Shown: piece by piece, positions 8,252-16,629 of the stretch | Layout: each line of letters starts with the position of its first letter | Numbering within the stretch: the stretch's first letter is position 1 | Source: Promethearchaeota archaeon | GTDB taxonomy: Archaea > Asgardarchaeota > Lokiarchaeia > Sigyniarchaeales > SOKP01 | Reading direction: 5' to 3' | Length of the DNA stretch: 38,779 bases | Assembly (NCBI GenBank): GCA_020344955.1 | Contig: CP070831.1 | Coordinates: 1,043,711-1,082,489, forward strand | Notes under the pieces: generated by a model | What the model was told of the DNA's origin: nothing | Databases searched by the model: none | Seen by the model: the letters and a program-made list of their open reading frames with translations, nothing else | Translations under genes and position numbers: made by a program

Positions 8252-9757
8252 CTAGTATAATTCATCCAAATCCTTTATTACTAGACTTTTAGCTATAATT
8301 TTAAAATTCTCAACAATATTTTGATAATCATTATCATATGGTAACCACCATAAATCTGGTCCTTCAGATTGATCAAAGTTGACATGAAGAGGCCTTACAA
8401 CTTCATAAAATCCTAACTTCCCATGAGATCTTCCAATTCCAGAGTTTTTTGTGCCTCCCCAGGGTGTGGGTGAAAGAGCAAAAGTATAAACGACTTCATT
8501 TATCATTACTGTGCCTGTATTTATTTCTTCGGCTATTTTTTGACCAAACTCTACATTTTTTGTCCATACAGAAGATGTCAAGCCATATTGATTGTTATTA
8601 ACCATATCAATAACTTCGTTTTCTTCAGCAAATTTTAATACAACTAAAACAGGTCCAAATATTTCTTCTTGAACTACCTTCATATCATTAGTTACATCAG
8701 CTAAAATTGTTGGTTCATAGAAATACCCTGTAAAATTAGGATTCCTTTGACCACCTGTTAAAATTTTAGCACCTTCATCTACACCTATCTTAACCATTTT
8801 ATCTACATAGTTTAATTGTTCTTCATTTACTATTGCTCCAATATCTACATTTGCTTCTGTCGGGATTCCTTGTTTTAATTCTTTTGTTAATTGAACTAGT
8901 TTAGTTAAAAAGGTTTCATAGATATCTGAATGAAGATATAATCTTTTTACTGAAGCGCAGACTTGACCGGAATTTGTGAATACACCCCATCTTGCTGCTA
9001 ACACTGCTCTCTCAATATCTGCATCTGGAAATACAATCATTGCAGATTTACCACCAAGTTCAAGTGTTACCTCCGTTAAAGTTTGTGCTGCTCGTTGCAT
9101 TATTTTTTTTCCAGTTGAGGTGCTCCCCGTGAATATTATTTTATCTGCCTTGTCAATTAAAGAATTTCCTATTTTAGATCCATCACCATAGACTGTTTGA
9201 ACAATATTTTCAGGTATATCAATGTTATCAAAAATTTCCTGAATCTTCTGTCCAACTAAAACTGTATCTGATGAAGGTTTAAAGATTACACTATTACCTG
9301 CCATAATACTTTGAATAATTTGTTGAAAAGGTATAGCAAAAGGGTAATTATAGGGACCAATAACACATATAACACCAAGAGGCTTATATAATAAAATACT
9401 CCTCTTATTCAATGATTCATAAAATCCTAAAGGAACTTCTACTTCTTTTCCTAATATTTCTTCTACTGAAATATAATATTGAAATGTTGAGTCTACAACA
9501 CCATATACTTCATTAATGAAGGCTTCTGAAGGAGGTTTTCCTACTTCTTTTGAAATTAATAATGAAATCTCATCAAATTGCTTAGAAATGACCTCATTAA
9601 CTTTTATTATTTTTCTCGCTCTGATATTTAATGGTAATTTTGCCCATATTTTTTGAGCCTTTCTTGAGTTTTTAAAAATTTCGTTAAGATCTTCTAAATC
9701 AGTTTCTTTAACTTCTCCATTTAATTCAAGCGTTGCTGGATTTATACTTCTTATCAT
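8252..9757 (-). CDS. NAD(P)-dependent aldehyde dehydrogenase
   Basis: A full-length member of the aldehyde dehydrogenase superfamily (501 residues). Active-site residues are present: N137 in the GPYNYPF motif, K160 in IFKPSSDT, E233 in VTLELGGKSA and the nucleophile C267 in NSGQVCAS. The FTGSTSTGKKI cofactor loop is also clear. It oxidises an aldehyde to the acid without phosphate or CoA. Family features do not settle the substrate; succinate-semialdehyde and lactaldehyde/glyceraldehyde-3-phosphate-type enzymes are all possible. The gene is a single unit, convergent with hisS. Confidence 0.9.
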   Translation of the reverse strand: MIRSINPATLELNGEVKETDLEDLNEIFKNSRKAQKIWAKLPLNIRARKIIKVNEVISKQFDEISLLISKEVGKPPSEAFINEVYGVVDSTFQYYISVEEILGKEVEVPLGFYESLNKRSILLYKPLGVICVIGPYNYPFAIPFQQIIQSIMAGNSVIFKPSSDTVLVGQKIQEIFDNIDIPENIVQTVYGDGSKIGNSLIDKADKIIFTGSTSTGKKIMQRAAQTLTEVTLELGGKSAMIVFPDADIERAVLAARWGVFTNSGQVCASVKRLYLHSDIYETFLTKLVQLTKELKQGIPTEANVDIGAIVNEEQLNYVDKMVKIGVDEGAKILTGGQRNPNFTGYFYEPTILADVTNDMKVVQEEIFGPVLVVLKFAEENEVIDMVNNNQYGLTSSVWTKNVEFGQKIAEEINTGTVMINEVVYTFALSPTPWGGTKNSGIGRSHGKLGFYEVVRPLHVNFDQSEGPDLWWLPYDNDYQNIVENFKIIAKSLVIKDLDELY

Positions 9758-9993
9758 AATTTTCTTTACCTCATTTCTCCTTATGCTTTTCTATCTAAAA
9801 ATATTACTAATTCTTTCTATAAATAAAAAAGTGAATGATTTTATAATTAAGAGCAAATAAATTTCCCATTTCTTTTTAAGATAACCTATAAGGTATATAT
9901 CGTAAAATAAGAGAAAAATGAACATGGGGGAAGTACCGAGCTTTAAAAAATAGTGAGTGGACAAAATTTGTCATAATTAATTGGAACGCTCTT
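9758..9993. other. Intergenic region upstream of the ALDH gene
   Basis: The first part is AT-rich and carries the minus-strand promoter of the aldehyde dehydrogenase gene. From about 9917 on, the sequence becomes less AT-rich. It contains a tiny frame at 9918-9953 (MNMGEVPSFKK then stop) that I do not regard as a gene but that may belong to the same foreign patch as the DUF4256 gene. Confidence 0.4.
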
Positions 9994-10131
9994 CTAACTT
10001 AAGTATTTAAAGAAAACAAACAAAAGAAAAATGACAAACGAATTCTTCTTAGAACGACAGTAAGAACAGATATCAAGTCGATTGTTATCTAATTTTTCAC
10101 CGCAAATAGGACAAAAAATGGCCTTCCCTGC
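9994..10131 (-). pseudogene. Start-less zinc-ribbon remnant
   Basis: Read on the minus strand, this 45-codon frame encodes a zinc-ribbon signature, CPICGEKLDNNRLDICSYC, followed by a hydrophobic, probably membrane-spanning tail (VIFLLFVFFKYLS) and a stop. A CxxC-x13-CxxC pattern plus one helix is a common small archaeal membrane-anchored zinc-ribbon layout. The frame begins right after an in-frame TAG (10132-10134) and has no ATG, GTG or TTG before the first cysteine. It is therefore probably a 5'-truncated gene, possibly cut when the neighbouring DUF4256 gene arrived. A start at a rare codon cannot be excluded. Confidence 0.5.
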
Positions 10132-10154
10132 CTAGGTAATTTTATAAACTCAGA

Positions 10155-10757
10155 ATGAATACTATGATTATGCACAAATCATCAGTTCCTGCATTCAAAA
10201 ATGAATTGTCACCAGAACAACATAAAGAACTACTCAGAGCATTGAAAGCCCGTTTTGAGAAAAACATGAACCGTCATAAAGGTCTTGAATGGGCTAAAGT
10301 ACAAATAAAGCTGGAAGCTAATACTGAAAAGCTGTGGTCACTAAATGAAATGGAAAGAACTGGAGGTGAACCGGATGTTGTTGGTTATGATAAAAAGACG
10401 GGTGAATACATCTTTTATGATTGTTCAGCTGAAAGTCCTAAAGGTCGCAGAAATGTTTGTTACGACCGTGAAGGGCAGGAGGCGAGGGAAAAGAAAGGGG
10501 TGCATCCAGAAGGTAATGCTATTGATATGGCAGCAGCCATGGGCATTGAGATTTTAACAGAAACCCAATATCGAGAGTTGCAGAAACTTGGAAATTTCGA
10601 TATGAAGACGTCTAGCTGGGTGAAAACACCTTCTGATATTAGAAAACTCGGCGGCGCTATTTTTGCTGATCGCCGTTACGACCATGTCTTCGTGTATCAT
10701 AACAGTGCACCCTCTTTCTTTGGGGTTAGGGGATTCCGTGGCTCGCTAAGGGTCTAG
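10155..10757 (+). CDS. DUF4256 family protein, probably acquired from bacteria
   Basis: The protein (200 residues from the first ATG) matches the DUF4256 family along its whole length. Characteristic segments are MNRHKGLEWAKVQIKLEAN, GGEPDVVGYDKKTGEYIF, DCSAESPKGRRNVCYDRE, AIDMAAAMGIEILT and the C-terminal RGFRGSLRV. The family is common in bacteria and its function is unknown. The gene is visibly richer in G and C than its neighbours and sits beside a gene remnant, both consistent with recent transfer. ATGs at 10155, 10164 and 10170 are in frame. A TATA-like TTTATAAA at 10141-10148 would place a leaderless start near 10170. Confidence 0.8.
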   Translation: MNTMIMHKSSVPAFKNELSPEQHKELLRALKARFEKNMNRHKGLEWAKVQIKLEANTEKLWSLNEMERTGGEPDVVGYDKKTGEYIFYDCSAESPKGRRNVCYDREGQEAREKKGVHPEGNAIDMAAAMGIEILTETQYRELQKLGNFDMKTSSWVKTPSDIRKLGGAIFADRRYDHVFVYHNSAPSFFGVRGFRGSLRV

Positions 10758-11098
10758 CTTTGGACTTTTGGTTATCGTAAAAGTGAAATTGATGGAAAAG
10801 GAAATTTAATAAAGAAAATTTAAAAGGTTTGATAATTAGGTTTCAAATCGAGATTTTAACTTTCCTTAATTTCTAATTTAAATGCTTTATTGAATTGGAT
10901 ATGGAGAGTAAAGAATTTAAAGAAAAGAAAACATCAAATTCAAATTCTTAAAAAATTATTCATATAACAAGCAGATTAAAAGTAAAATTGGAAATGAGTC
11001 CATTACCAAAAATTTCTAAAATTTGGATCATTCATTGGCAACAATTACTAAATAAATTATTAATATTAATTAAAAAACACAATTAGTTTGGAACAATT
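10758..11098. other. Intergenic region between the DUF4256 gene and pyrF
   Basis: AT-rich sequence with only very short open frames, for example 16 codons from about 10901 and 30 codons from about 10994. Neither resembles a known protein. The TTAATATTAATTAA-like stretch near 11060-11075 probably contains the pyrF promoter. No RNA gene or repeat was seen. Confidence 0.4.
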
Positions 11099-12019
11099 AT
11101 GAATTTTATTGAGGACTTAATCTATTTAATAAATGAGAAAAAGTCTGTTGTTTGTATGGGACTTGATCCAAGAATGGATAAAAAAGGAGAAATTCCTCAA
11201 TACCTTATAGAAGAATTACAGAATCCAAATAATATTATAAAGGAATTTAATAAAATTTTAATCGAAAATACTTATGACTTAATTCCTGTTATCAAACCGC
11301 AAATAGCTTTTTATGAAAAATATGATGCTATCGAGGCTTTAAAAGAAACTATAAAATTTGCTCATAAAAAAGATCTTTTAGTAATTTTGGATGCAAAAAG
11401 AAATGATATCGGCAGTACATCCGAGGCTTATGCATATTCAATATTTAATAACCTTAAAGCTGATGCATGTACAATTAACGCTTATCTAGGATTTGATGGT
11501 GTTAAGCCTTTTCTAAATTATAAAGATAGAGGTGTTTTTATACTTACAAAAACATCAAATCCTAGTAGTGTAGAATTTCAAGATTTATTTAGCATAAAAT
11601 TAGATAAGGTTCCGAATGAAATTTCTAAATATGAAGTAAAAAAAAAGATTCTTAAAAGAAATTATTTGCAAATGGCAGAATTAATAAATGATTGGAGCAA
11701 AAACTTACCAAAATTCTCTGATTTTACCAATATTGGTGCTGTAGTTGGAGCAACTTTCCCTCAAGAATTAAAAAAAATTCGAGATATAATAAAAAATTCT
11801 TTTATTCTAATCCCTGGCTATGGTGCTCAAGGAGCCCTAGCAAAAGATATAAAACATGGTTTTTATGAAAACAGTTTAGGAAGTATTGTAAATTCCTCAA
11901 GAAATATTATTTATGCATACAATAAGACTAAAAAATATAATCCAGAGGATTTTGGGAAAGCTGCTAGAAATGAAATTATAAACATGAGTAACAATATTAA
12001 TAAAGTGATCGGTCTTTAG
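11099..12019 (+). CDS. pyrF: Orotidine 5'-phosphate decarboxylase, long type
   Basis: Catalyses the last step of UMP synthesis, decarboxylation of OMP. The catalytic DxKxxD array is visible as LDAKRNDIG (residues 97-105), with the substrate loop GLDPRMD (21-27) and the phosphate-binding IPGYGAQGA near residue 245. At 306 residues it belongs to the longer 'type 2' OMP decarboxylase subfamily rather than the short form usual in archaea. It is a single gene. The ATG at 11099 is the only start that keeps the N-terminal helix. Confidence 0.88.
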   Translation: MNFIEDLIYLINEKKSVVCMGLDPRMDKKGEIPQYLIEELQNPNNIIKEFNKILIENTYDLIPVIKPQIAFYEKYDAIEALKETIKFAHKKDLLVILDAKRNDIGSTSEAYAYSIFNNLKADACTINAYLGFDGVKPFLNYKDRGVFILTKTSNPSSVEFQDLFSIKLDKVPNEISKYEVKKKILKRNYLQMAELINDWSKNLPKFSDFTNIGAVVGATFPQELKKIRDIIKNSFILIPGYGAQGALAKDIKHGFYENSLGSIVNSSRNIIYAYNKTKKYNPEDFGKAARNEIINMSNNINKVIGL

Positions 12020-12033
12020 TTAAAGTTTAATTC

Positions 12034-12453
12034 TTAAAAAATAAACGTACCAATATTTGAATTAATTAGGTACATAGCATAACTTAAAGGACCTAATATC
12101 AAAAGTACTATAACAAGAGACCGTTTCATCCCGATTTTATGAAGAACATTTACGATATTTAGATCAATAAATGCTGAGAATATTATTGTAAGAGCAATTA
12201 TAGCTGGATGCGGTCCTTCATCTTGGTAAGCGCCCATTAAACCCGATAGAAGCATGGGAAGGCTAATGAAGAAGATCAAACCAAGTTGAATCCCAAAACT
12301 CCCAGCAACCCATTTGAAGTTTGTTTTATCTTCAGCTTTGGTTATAGCTAACCCAAATTTTAATATAAAAATATCTGCAACTAATAATATAATGGCAATT
12401 ATAAAAGGCATCATTTCCTCTATCGAGGGCAATTGAAATATCATATATCCCAC
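12034..12453 (-). CDS. Small four-helix membrane protein, unknown
   Basis: A 139-residue protein with four hydrophobic segments, at residues about 13-33, 47-69, 82-105 and 111-132. The loops between them are short and polar (KAEDKTNFKW; GAYQDEGPHP). I do not recognise a family. It is convergent with pyrF and divergent from the hdrA operon, so its context gives no clear job. Confidence 0.6.
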   Translation of the reverse strand: MGYMIFQLPSIEEMMPFIIAIILLVADIFILKFGLAITKAEDKTNFKWVAGSFGIQLGLIFFISLPMLLSGLMGAYQDEGPHPAIIALTIIFSAFIDLNIVNVLHKIGMKRSLVIVLLILGPLSYAMYLINSNIGTFIF

Positions 12454-12545
12454 CTATTAATTTCAAATTAAAACATTTTATAATTAAAATAATTTTTAAC
12501 TATAAGAAACATTTTATTAAAACAATTTAAATTTATTTAATTAGC

Positions 12546-12594
12546 TTGAACCATTTAGATCTGTATTTAAAATACAATAACTATCTTGGAGGAA
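12546..12594 (+). promoter_or_regulatory. Possible structured leader before hdrA
   Basis: The leader can fold into nested stems: CCA (12551-12553) with TGG (12587-12589), AGAT (12557-12560) with ATCT (12583-12586), and TGTATTT (12562-12568) with AAATACA (12570-12576). The outer ends carry TGAA (12547-12550) and GGAA (12591-12594), which loosely recall a kink-turn core, and the sequence GGAGG lies in the 3' arm. It could control translation of hdrA or act as a 5' SECIS, but the pairing is weak and AT-rich sequence folds easily. Confidence 0.25.
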
Positions 12595-12626
12595 ATTAAA
12601 AAGAGATTAGAAAAAGGTAATATGCA

Positions 12627-14606
12627 ATGGTAGAAACGACAATCGATACAAGTCAATATAACGAAGAAACACCAAGGATTGCTGTGTTTATATGCCAATG
12701 AGGCTTAAACATCGCTGAAATAATCGATACTCACGCTTTAGTAGAATTCTCAAAAACATTACCAAATGTTGTAGAATCCTTAGATTATATAAGTCTTTGA
12801 ACTGAACCGGGAGCAGAATATATAAAAGAAAAGATGCTTGAAAGCAATGCAAATAGACTGGTTGTAGGATCTTGTACACCCAAAACCCACGAACCTGTAT
12901 TTAAAAGTGTCTTGGAATCAATGGGTATTGACTCATCTTATTTAGAGTTCGCTAATATCCGTGAACATTCTAGTTTTGTACATAAAAAAGATAAAGTAGG
13001 TGCTCAAAAAGTCGCTGAGGATATAATACGATCAGCTGTAGCAAGAGCTTCTGTCCTTGAGAAGATTTTGATTAAAGAAGTCGATATAACAAAAAAGGCT
13101 CTCATTATTGGAGGTGGCGTAGCAGGATTATCAGCAGGAATAGATCTTGCTGAAGAAGGTTTCGAAGTTCATTTGGTCGAAAAAAGCCCAACTATCGGAG
13201 GCAAAATGGCTAAATTAGATCGTACTTTTCCTACAGATGATTGTAGTATATGAATCTTGGGCCCTGTCATGTTACAAGCAGCAAGAACACCTGGACTCAA
13301 CTTATATACTTATAGTGATGTGGAAGAAGTATCTGGTTTTGTAGGAAATTTCGTGGTAAAAATAAGAAAAAGAGCACGATATGTAAATAATGATTGTAAT
13401 GGATGTGGTGCATGCTTTGAAGTTTGCCCTGCTTATGGGTATAATGAATTCAATGAAGGGATGGATTCAAGAAGAGCAATATATGTAGCCTTCGCTCAAG
13501 CGGTTCCTTCTTTAGCCCAAATTGACATGGAAAGATGCATTAAATGTGAATTGTGCAAAGGAGCATGTGAAGTTGATGCTATTGATTTTGATCAAAAAGA
13601 TGAAATTGTCGAAATAAATGTAGGGTCAATAGTAGTTGCTACAGGTTGGGATGAATTTGAACCACCATTTGGATATCTAGGCTTTAATAAATACCCCAAT
13701 GTGATTACTCAACTAAAGCTTGAAAGAATGCTTGCTCCAAATGGACCAACAATAGGACATTTGGTAAGACCTTCAGACGGTAAGGAGCCAAAAAGAATAC
13801 TATTCATTCAATGTGTTGGATCAAGAGATCTGAACATGAATACCTATTGTAGCTCCGGTGTCTGTTGTATGATTTCAATAAAAAACAGTAAATTGATCAA
13901 ACAACATTATCCGGAGGCAGATATTACTGTTGCTTACATGGATATGCGAGCTGCTGGGAAAGATTATGAAGAGTATTTTACACTCTCAAGGAAAGAAGGT
14001 ATAAAATATATTAGAACAAACATAAGTAGAATAAAGGAAGACCCAGACACTCATAATCTAAAAATAGTTATGCAAAATACATTAGGCTCAACTGGCTTAC
14101 AAGAACTAGAATATGATTTAGTTGTACTCTCTGCCGCAATGGTACCAGCTAGGGGAATTGATAGTATTCAAAAATTATTGAAACTTGAATTAAGCCAAGA
14201 TGGATTTTTCAAAGAATTTCATGCAAGATTGAATCCTATTGAAACTAAAATACCGGGAATAAGTCTAGCTGGGGTAAGTCAAGGTCCAAAATCAATTGTA
14301 GAATCAATTACTCAAGGGAGAGCTGCAGCATCAGCACTTGCTAGACTAATGGTTAAAGATAAATATCGTATTCTGCTGATTCGTGCTTCAGTCGATAAGG
14401 AAAGATGTGCAAAATGTGGATTATGTGAATTGAATTGTCCATATGATGCGATTACTCTAATGGATGATGGTGCTGAAGTAAATGAGATATTATGCAGAGG
14501 TTGCGGAACTTGTTTGGCTAATTGCCCTTCAGAGGCAATAACTCTTAGATATTATAGAGAACCTCAATATGAAAAGCAAATTGATGCAATCTTGGAGGAA
14601 ATATAG
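12627..14606 (+). CDS. hdrA: HdrA with three selenocysteines (UGA), heterodisulfide reductase subunit A
   Basis: Flavin and iron-sulfur subunit of heterodisulfide reductase-type electron-bifurcating complexes, 659 residues if UGA is read as Sec. In-frame UGAs are at 12699-12701 (Sec25), 12798-12800 (Sec58) and 13251-13253 (Sec209). Each replaces a family cysteine: FICQ-U-GLNIA (family CHCG), YISL-U-TEPG (family YMCSDPG) and DDCSI-U-ILGP (family CSxCILGP). Other features are the FAD-binding GGGVAGLSAGIDLAE near residue 160, ferredoxin clusters CNGCGACFEVCP and CIKCELCKGAC, and C-terminal CAKCGLCELNCP plus CRGCGTCLANCP. Homology runs unbroken through all three stops. The ATG at 12627 follows an in-frame TAA at 12618; mvhD starts 13 bases downstream. 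HdrA is a known selenoprotein in Methanococcales and Lokiarchaeota. Confidence 0.93.
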
Positions 14607-14619
14607 AGAGGTGAAATGA

Positions 14620-15087
14620 ATGGCAGAAATTTCAGATGCTGATATAAAGATTTTGGCATTCCTTTGCTGGAAATGAGGTTATGGAGCAGGTGATATGGCT
14701 GGTACAATTCGAGCTCAATATCCTGCTACACTCAGACCAGTTAGAATTAATTGTAGTGGACGTGTAACACCATCACTTATGATGCGCGCAATTGGTAAAG
14801 GTGCTGATGGTATTGTTATAGGAGCATGATACCAAGGTGAATGTGATTATGAAACTGGCAATTTGGTTGCTGAAAGGAATGCTACATATGTAAAAGAAAT
14901 TTTAAAAACTGTTGGACTTTCACCAGAAAGAATTCAAATGTTCCATTGTAGTGCCGCTGAAGGACAAAGATTTCAAGAAGAAGCCACGCGCATTTCAGAA
15001 ACAATCAAAAATTTAGGCAGCAATCCTTTAAAAGATTCAAATGCTTCAAAAAAAGAAGGTAAGGAATCAAAAAATTCTAAAAAATAA
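14620..15087 (+). CDS. mvhD: MvhD/VhuD iron-sulfur subunit with two selenocysteines (UGA)
   Basis: Small [2Fe-2S] protein that passes electrons from a hydrogenase or formate dehydrogenase to HdrA; 155 residues with two in-frame UGAs read as Sec. These are at 14674-14676 (Sec19, FLCWK-U-GYGAGD, family CxWCxYxGAD) and 14827-14829 (Sec70, VIGA-U-YQGECDY, family GCHxGDCHY). The conserved QYPATLRPVRINCSGRV segment lies between them. The frame runs continuously from ATG 14620, which has a well-spaced AGGTGA, to the TAA at 15087; the ATG at 14616 is out of frame. The last 20 residues are a Lys/Ser-rich extension. No hydrogenase genes lie nearby, so the electron donor is encoded elsewhere. Confidence 0.92.
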
Positions 15088-15108
15088 CCGATTAGAATGA
15101 TCTTTTCA

Positions 15109-15164
15109 AATAAATCTTAGTTGAAAGGTGACGTCCCTTGCAAGGGTATCGGAATTAGTTTATT
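15109..15164 (+). promoter_or_regulatory. Candidate SECIS element downstream of mvhD
   Basis: A hairpin begins 22 bases after the mvhD stop. The lower helix pairs AATAAA (15109-15114) with TTTATT (15159-15164) and continues as CT-AGTT (15116-15122) with AATTAG (15153-15158). An asymmetric internal loop with TGAC (15129-15132) faces GGAA (15151-15154). A short apical stem, CGT/ACG-like plus CCC (15135-15137) with GGG (15144-15146), closes a TTGCAA loop. The UGAN/NGAN pair is the kink-turn core of eukaryotic SECIS elements, reported also for Lokiarchaeota. The apical stem is shorter than in eukaryotes and some core bases could instead pair in the lower helix. Confidence 0.5.
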
Positions 15165-15278
15165 ATCTTTTTAAAAATTTAACAAAAAATATTTACAAAT
15201 TTTAAATCTTTATTTTAACTTTTTATTTTACAATTAATTTTTTAATTTATTATTATTTTTGATTGACGTGAATATAAG

Positions 15279-16577
15279 ATGGGAAAAGATATTAATAAGC
15301 AATTGAAGAAAGCGGAACAACTTTCTAAAGCGTTACAATATAAAAGAGCCGCAAAATTATTCAATACTGTTGGAAATGAAATCTTAAAATTAGGAAATTA
15401 CGAGCTAGCAAAAGAATGTTTTTTTAATGCTGCGAAATGTGCTATAAATGAAGATAAATTACTAGTCGGGTTGGAGTTTTTAAGAAATGCTGGTAATGCT
15501 TCTCTTTTAAATAATAATTTTTTGGAAGCTTATGAATTCTATAAAGCTGCATTTGATTATATACCAAATTTAAAGAATTCTTCAGACCGCAATTTTCTAT
15601 TCATAAACTTTTCAGGTCTTTCATACCTTTGTTTATTTGTAGAAGGAAGACAAGAAGAGGGTTTAAGCTTAGTAAAGAAATATAAAAACTTCGTGGATGA
15701 TGCTTATTTTAAAGAAAGTGATTTAATCAAGTTAATTAAGGATTTTACTGTTGCTACTAAGGATAAAAAAGAAAACTACGTGAAAAAAATTCAAAAGGAT
15801 TTTGAAAAATTTAAACTTCTTGAAGGGGAAATAAATCTTGCAAAACAAGCTTTAGTAATAGCAAAAACCATAGTTTCTTTAAAAACTATTTTAACTTTGG
15901 ATAAAAACATTTATACGACAAACGATGCTATAAATTTAATGGTGGATATCAATACAGAACCCCTCTTAGATATTAAAAAGAATGGATTTTATAACTACTC
16001 TATAAATCAATTAAAAATATCAAAAATTAGTGTACAGTTGTCGGATAATTTCACATTTCATAAAAAGCCAGAATTACCAATTATTATACAAGCTGGTCTC
16101 AATCACCAAATTAACATAACAATTAAACCTCATTTTCAAATGGAAAAACCATTTATTGGACCCATTATGTTAACTTCTGAATTAGATGAGAAATTAAAAT
16201 TTTTCTACGAATTCTCAGAAATTCTCTACCCAAAACTAATATCTCCTCCTCCAACATTGGAAGTTTCTATGAAGAATCTTAGACCTCCCCTCATTGGTCA
16301 AAGCTTTCCTTTAGAAATCCTTATTGAAAACAAAAGCGAAGGTGATGCCTTAGACCTTAATATTGAAGTAGAATTTCCAGAAAATCTTAAAGTAATGAGA
16401 GGGACATTGAAAAAACAAATATATTCACTAAGATCAAATGAAAATATGAAATGGGAAATCAGTATTAAGCCTATAGAAGCTGGAGATTATACTATTAAAG
16501 TAAAAACAACATTTAAAGATCCAGACCAGAATCAAATAGGTGAAATTAAACCGTTTCCTTTATCGATAAAATTATAA
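15279..16577 (+). CDS. TPR-like helical protein with C-terminal Ig-like domains
   Basis: 432 residues with no signal peptide, so probably cytosolic. Residues 1 to about 200 form tandem helical hairpins of TPR/SNAP type (KAEQLSKALQYKRAAKLFNT; GNYELAKECFFNAAKCAINE; NNFLEAYEFYKAAFDYIPN). Residues from about 205 on are beta-rich and end in an Ig-like or CARDB-like sandwich at about 322-432 (PTLEVSMKNLRPPLIGQSFP to IKPFPLSIKL). An intracellular helical solenoid joined to beta-sandwiches resembles eukaryotic trafficking subunits such as TRAPP or coat components. That likeness is structural inference only. The gene lies after the selenoprotein operon and 52 bases before deoA on the same strand. Confidence 0.6.
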   Translation: MGKDINKQLKKAEQLSKALQYKRAAKLFNTVGNEILKLGNYELAKECFFNAAKCAINEDKLLVGLEFLRNAGNASLLNNNFLEAYEFYKAAFDYIPNLKNSSDRNFLFINFSGLSYLCLFVEGRQEEGLSLVKKYKNFVDDAYFKESDLIKLIKDFTVATKDKKENYVKKIQKDFEKFKLLEGEINLAKQALVIAKTIVSLKTILTLDKNIYTTNDAINLMVDINTEPLLDIKKNGFYNYSINQLKISKISVQLSDNFTFHKKPELPIIIQAGLNHQINITIKPHFQMEKPFIGPIMLTSELDEKLKFFYEFSEILYPKLISPPPTLEVSMKNLRPPLIGQSFPLEILIENKSEGDALDLNIEVEFPENLKVMRGTLKKQIYSLRSNENMKWEISIKPIEAGDYTIKVKTTFKDPDQNQIGEIKPFPLSIKL

Positions 16578-16629
16578 ATCTTAACTATTTTACATTTCTC
16601 TATCTTAAAATAAAAAAAGTGAAAAGCAT

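Noticed and set aside
9917-10757. Insertion sequence or integron as carrier of the DUF4256 gene
   Set aside because: No transposase or integrase, terminal inverted repeats or target duplication could be seen at either edge.
12834-14606. Reading hdrA as two separate genes or as a pseudogene
   Set aside because: The only interruptions are UGA codons at conserved cysteine positions, the frame never shifts, and mvhD next door shows the same pattern. Sec decoding explains all five.
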